Source of the DNA: Bacillota bacterium
Lineage (GTDB): Bacteria; Bacillota_E; JAJZYS01; JAILZS01
Length of the DNA stretch: 8,820 nucleotides
NCBI GenBank assembly: GCA_021817625.1
Contig: JAKASY010000053.1
Span: 1-8,820 of the forward strand
Reading direction: 5' to 3'
The notes beneath the pieces were generated by a model. It made no database searches and was not told the origin of the DNA. It saw nothing but the letters and a program-made list of their open reading frames with translations. A program made the position numbers and the translations under genes. Shown here one piece after another: positions 6,481-8,820 of this stretch. Within the stretch, counting starts at the first letter, position 1. Each line of letters starts with the position of its first letter.

Positions 6481-6509
6481 CGTGGCCCCTTGCCTCTCCG
6501 TGGGCCACG
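6481..6509. repeat. 8-bp inverted repeat, 13-base loop
   Basis: CGTGGCCC (6481-6488) and GGGCCACG (6502-6509) are perfect reverse complements. As RNA from either strand they would form a stable stem-loop. No T-run follows on either side, so a standard intrinsic terminator is not supported. Confidence 0.45.
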
Positions 6510-6564
6510 GCTCAGCGCCATCCCGGCGGCCGCCGGCCCACAGGTGTCCATGTGCGGCAGACGA

Positions 6565-6614
6565 ACCCGGGGTCCGTAGGCTGCCTCGAGGCGAGCTGCA
6601 CGGGAACCCCGGGT
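6565..6614. repeat. 9-bp inverted repeat enclosing a 10-bp palindrome
   Basis: ACCCGGGGT (6565-6573) and ACCCCGGGT (6606-6614) are perfect reverse complements separated by 32 bases. The interval contains the palindrome GCCTCGAGGC (6583-6592), so a nested hairpin is possible. The structure ends about 25 bp before the direct repeats in front of the toxin-antitoxin genes. Its function is unknown. Confidence 0.45.
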
Positions 6615-6638
6615 AGACCGAGCACGGCGTGGCGATAC

Positions 6639-6667
6639 GTAATACAATGGAAAGCGGATGTAATACA
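6639..6667 (+). promoter_or_regulatory. Direct repeats and likely promoter/operator of the toxin-antitoxin operon
   Basis: GTAATACA occurs twice (6639-6646 and 6660-6667) with 21 bp from start to start, two helical turns, so both copies face the same side of the DNA. The first copy overlaps TACAAT (6643-6648), a good -10-like hexamer; no clear -35 was found. Ribbon-helix-helix antitoxins usually repress their own operon by binding repeated sites overlapping the promoter, and this arrangement fits that. The assignment to autoregulation is inference. Confidence 0.5.
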
Positions 6668-6682
6668 CGCAGGAGGTCGGCC

Positions 6683-6934
6683 ATGAAAAGTGTACGGCTG
6701 GGCAACGAGCTCGAGGCACGCCTTCGCGAAGCGGCTCGCCTTGCCGGGCAGTCCGAGTCGCAGGTGGTACGGGAGGCCGTCGCTGCACAGTGTGAGCGGA
6801 TCTTCAGTCAGCGCCTGGATGCATGTCTTGAACCCTTTCTTGGTAAGGTGTCTCTGCCTGGGCTCGCCGGGAAGTCCGCAGACAGCCAGTTCGTTGAACT
6901 TTTAGGCGCCAGGGCGCGGAGGCGTGCCCGGTGA
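6683..6934 (+). CDS. Ribbon-helix-helix antitoxin of a VapBC-type pair
   Basis: An 83-residue protein. Residues 1-40 look like a ribbon-helix-helix DNA-binding domain: a short strand (KSVRLG), helix A at about 8-21 (ELEARLREAARLAG) and helix B at about 24-39 (SESQVVREAVAAQCER). The rest (about 41-83) would wrap around and inhibit the toxin, and ends in a strongly basic tail (ARARRRAR). ATG 6683 is chosen because AGGAGG (6671-6676) lies six bases upstream. Earlier in-frame starts at GTG 6629 and ATG 6647 lack a ribosome-binding site and fall within the presumed operator. The stop codon overlaps the next gene's start by four bases (GTGA). The role follows from the PIN toxin partner; sequence alone places it only in the RHH class. 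Confidence 0.85.
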   Translation: MKSVRLGNELEARLREAARLAGQSESQVVREAVAAQCERIFSQRLDACLEPFLGKVSLPGLAGKSADSQFVELLGARARRRAR

Positions 6935-7338
6935 CCCTGGTCGACGCCGGGCCATTGATCGCGATCCTAAACCGCAACGATCCCGATCACGAGCCCTGCA
7001 CAAAGGCTCTGAAGACGCTGACCCGGCCGCTCGTGACGACGTGGCCTGCGTTCACTGAGGCGATGTACCTCCTTGGTGCCTATGGAGGCTGGCCGGCACA
7101 AGAACTGCTTTGGGGAATGGTTGACGCCCACCATCTGACGATTGGCGACCTGACGCCAGATGAGCACGCGCAAACGGCCGCCCTAATGAAGCAGTACCGT
7201 GATGTTCCCATGGATCTGGCTGACGCAACTCTGGTTGTGCTCGCTGGTCGCTTACGTCACTTCATCATGTTCACCCTCGACAGCGACTTCCACGTCTATC
7301 GGCCGGCCGGGCGCCACTTTGACGTCGTTCCGGGGTAG
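6931..7338 (+). CDS. vapC: PIN-domain ribonuclease toxin, VapC family
   Basis: A 135-residue PIN-domain protein, the usual size for VapC. These toxins are Mg-dependent endoribonucleases that commonly cut tRNA or rRNA and are held inactive by the co-produced antitoxin. The acidic active-site residues are all visible: D5 in LVDAGPLIAIL, E43 in FTEAMYLLG, D95/D98 in MDLADATLVVLA, and D117/D119 in FTLDSDFHVYR. The toxin therefore appears intact. It begins at a GTG inside the antitoxin stop (GTGA), so its translation is probably coupled to that of the antitoxin. It ends 151 bp before the convergent peptide-transporter permease gene. The RNA target cannot be inferred. Confidence 0.92.
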   Translation: MTLVDAGPLIAILNRNDPDHEPCTKALKTLTRPLVTTWPAFTEAMYLLGAYGGWPAQELLWGMVDAHHLTIGDLTPDEHAQTAALMKQYRDVPMDLADATLVVLAGRLRHFIMFTLDSDFHVYRPAGRHFDVVPG

Positions 7339-7489
7339 GTGCTGCCGGCAGGGGGTCGAGCGTCGGCCAAGCCATGCCCCGCCGTTCACCGCCTTCACCT
7401 GCGAGGCGCCGTGGTGGGCGTTCAGGGGACCCGCCCCAAGCGCCGCTGACGCGCGCCACAAGAGCGGAGGCGAACTCGCTGGCGATGGG
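7339..7489. other. Convergent intergenic gap
   Basis: This gap lies between the 3' ends of the toxin gene and the OppC-like gene. The palindrome CTGCCGGCAG (7342-7351) begins 4 bp after the toxin stop. No clear bidirectional terminator with T-runs is seen, and no gene. Confidence 0.4.
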
Positions 7490-8359
7490 CTAAGGCTCCA
7501 GCGCGTCACGCAGGCCGTCGCCGACCAGGTTCACGGACAGCACGACTAGGAAGATCATGGCGCCCGGGAAGAAGCCCAGCCACGGGTCACTCAGTATGTA
7601 GGTCTGAGACGTGTTGAGCAGATAGCCCCAGCTGATGAACGGTGGCTGCACGCCCGCGCCTAGGAAGCTGACGACGGACTCGAGCACGATCGCCTGACCC
7701 ACCAGCAGTGTCGCGTTCACAATGAGAGCTGCGATGGCGTTGGGCGCGATGTGCCGCGCCACAATCCTAGACGCGGAGGCTCCGCCTGCGCGGGCCGCCT
7801 CGACGAACTCCCGCGTCTTGAGCGTCAGCACCTGGCTTCGCATGATGCGCGCCGGGTACATCCAGCTCGTTCCACCGATGATCAGCACAATCGTCGCCGG
7901 GCTGGGACCGATGATGACGCTGAGCACGAGCACGAGGAACAGCAATGGGATGGCCAGGGCCATGTCGACCACGCGCATGAGGAAGCTGTCCACGATGCCC
8001 CCCACGTAGCCCGCCACGGCGCCGACGACGCCGCCCAGCCCTACCGCCACCGCCGCCGACGTGAAGCCGACCATGAGGGAGATGCGTGCTCCGTAGAGCA
8101 CCTCCGTGAAGAGGTCGGCACCGATCTCATCCGTGCCCATCAGATGGCGCCACGAAGGCGCGGCGAGCATGTGAAGCGGGTCCGGCTGACCGAGGGGATA
8201 GGGGCTCAGCTGTGGTGCGAACACGGCGAGCAGGCTCACCGCCAGCACGACGAACAGCCCGGCCACGGCGAGCTTGTGGTTCCAGAAGCGTCCGACCGCC
8301 CGGCTCGCGTTGGAGCGGGGCCGCTCAACCTCGACGGCCACGAGCGCCTGCGCGCTCAT
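7490..8359 (-). CDS. Dipeptide/oligopeptide-type ABC transporter permease, OppC/DppC-like
   Basis: A 289-residue inner-membrane permease of the peptide/nickel import family. An N-terminal segment (about 31-52) is followed by the family signature HLMGTDEIGADLFTEVLYGA (72-91) and further hydrophobic segments at about 96-120, 134-152, 155-170, 209-228 and 262-280. The EAA loop is at about 184-207 (EFVEAARAGGASASRIVARH, then IAPN). ESVVSFLGAGVQPP at 227-240 and the C-terminal NLVGDGLRDALEP are near-diagnostic of OppC/DppC subunits. Its ATG overlaps the TGA of the OppB-like gene by four bases (ATGA). The ATPase genes that often follow are not found downstream here; the toxin-antitoxin pair faces it instead, so the ATPases may lie upstream of the permeases beyond the window or elsewhere. 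The ligand (peptide, sugar oligomer, nickel) is not determinable. Confidence 0.93.
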   Translation of the reverse strand: MSAQALVAVEVERPRSNASRAVGRFWNHKLAVAGLFVVLAVSLLAVFAPQLSPYPLGQPDPLHMLAAPSWRHLMGTDEIGADLFTEVLYGARISLMVGFTSAAVAVGLGGVVGAVAGYVGGIVDSFLMRVVDMALAIPLLFLVLVLSVIIGPSPATIVLIIGGTSWMYPARIMRSQVLTLKTREFVEAARAGGASASRIVARHIAPNAIAALIVNATLLVGQAIVLESVVSFLGAGVQPPFISWGYLLNTSQTYILSDPWLGFFPGAMIFLVVLSVNLVGDGLRDALEP

Positions 8360-8820
8360 TGGTAGCGGATCCTCGGGTCGAGCACCGTGTACAGCATGTC
8401 GGCCAAGATATTGAAGGCCACGACGGCGACCGACAGAAGCGTGACCGTCGCAATGATGACGGGGTAGTACCGCTCGGTAACTGCCTCATAGAACAGGCGG
8501 CCCATGCCCGGCCAGACGAAGATCGTCTCGGTGACCAGGGCGCCCGAGAAGAGGAAGGCCGCGTCGAGAAGCATGACGGTCACAACGGGCAGGAGGGCGT
8601 TTCGCACGGCGTGGACCCAGACGACCCTGGCCTCGCTTAGCCCTTTGGCTCGCGCGGTGCGCACGTAGTCCGCGCGTAGCGCCTCGATCACGGCGAGCGC
8701 ACGTAGCGTGACTCGTTGGCGATCATGGAGGATGCGAGGACCGAGGCCGGAAGGATGAGGTGACCCAGGTCTTGAGTCGCCCCGCCGGAGCCGACGCCTC
8801 CTGCCGGGAGCCAGTGCAGG
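8356..8820 (-). pseudogene. OppB/DppB-like ABC permease, frameshifted and cut by window edge
   Basis: The C-terminal half of an OppB-type permease, in two reading frames. From the right edge, frame one (8819-8691) encodes 43 residues including LHWLPAGGVGSGG, LGHLILPASVLASSM and RYVRS, matching the usual WLPxGG...HLxLPAxxL...RxxRSS region, then hits TGA at 8688-8690. The second frame takes over at GTG 8691 and encodes VIEALRADYVRTARAKGLSE, the EAA-loop region that normally follows RSS directly, and runs to TGA 8356-8358. One missing base between S (TCG, 8694-8696) and GTG 8691 explains the break: an extra base there would give R-S-x-V-I-E-A-L with no residues lost. The rest (FSGALVTETIFVWPGMGRL at about residues 49-67 of the second frame, YTVLDPRIRY at the end) is well conserved, so the damage is recent or a sequencing error. 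The N-terminal half, about 150-170 residues, is outside the window. Confidence 0.85.

Larger units (their letters stand above)
6315..6638. other. Gene-free stretch with inverted repeats
   Basis: About 320 bp between the regulator stop and the toxin-antitoxin promoter region has no credible gene. Short open frames here have no preceding ribosome-binding site and arginine/proline-rich translations typical of random frames in GC-rich DNA. It does contain a small hairpin after the regulator and two longer inverted repeats, listed separately. It could hold a terminator, an untranslated RNA or the remnant of a lost gene; none is shown. Confidence 0.5.

Noticed and set aside
6329..6614. Possible CRISPR or tandem repeat array in the non-coding stretch.
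   Set aside because: The repeats present are single inverted pairs of different sequence, with no regularly spaced direct repeats.
6225..6788. Minus-strand open frame of 187 codons across the gene-free stretch.
   Set aside because: It overlaps the ends of both the regulator and antitoxin genes, has no recognisable domain or good ribosome-binding site, and would cross the presumed antitoxin promoter.
7751..8365. Plus-strand open frame of 204 codons opposite the OppC-like permease.
   Set aside because: It is His/Arg/Asp-rich antisense sequence; the opposite strand carries clear OppC signatures throughout.
8356..8691. Reading the right-hand permease as a complete 111-residue small protein starting at GTG 8691.
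   Set aside because: The upstream DNA encodes the directly preceding OppB family region in another frame, and GTG 8691 has no ribosome-binding site, so this is the tail of a frameshifted gene.

Overview
The window is a stretch of a high-GC bacterial chromosome with frequent GTG and TTG starts and strong Shine-Dalgarno sequences (AGGAGG, AAGGAGG, AAAGGAGG). That combination fits a high-GC Bacillota-like lineage, but Chloroflexota or Actinomycetota cannot be excluded, and no taxonomic marker gene is present. The region is transport and sugar-metabolism DNA, with no rRNA, tRNA, insertion sequence, phage gene or CRISPR array that I could see.

Layout. Positions 1-3826 (minus strand) read as one operon: a CUT1-type carbohydrate-binding protein (2471-3826), a MalF-like permease (1337-2296), a MalG-like permease overlapping it by ATGA (513-1340), and a PIG-L/LmbE-family deacetylase that runs off the left edge (1-488). 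A 252-bp divergent control region (3827-4078) separates this from two plus-strand genes: a PLP-dependent DegT/DnrJ/EryC1/StrS sugar aminotransferase (4079-5350, TTG start) and a MurR/RpiR-type regulator with a SIS sugar-phosphate domain (5472-6314). Next comes about 370 bp without a gene but with inverted repeats, then a VapBC-type toxin-antitoxin pair (6683-7338, GTGA overlap) on the plus strand. It converges on a minus-strand dipeptide/oligopeptide-type ABC permease pair: an OppC/DppC-like gene (7490-8359) and an OppB/DppB-like gene (8356-8820) that is cut by the right edge and carries a clear single-base frameshift near 8691-8696.

How the genes may work together (inference). The binding protein and two permeases would import a sugar or oligosaccharide using an ATPase encoded elsewhere. 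The deacetylase would remove an N-acetyl (or similar acyl) group, the aminotransferase would act on a keto- or amino-sugar or cyclitol, and the SIS regulator would sense a phosphorylated intermediate and control the divergent promoters. This points to an amino-sugar, chitobiose-like or aminocyclitol locus. The substrate cannot be read from the sequence. The most concrete oddities are the frameshift in the OppB-like permease, the binding protein's signal peptide without a lipobox cysteine, and unassigned palindromes and direct repeats placed where operators would be expected.
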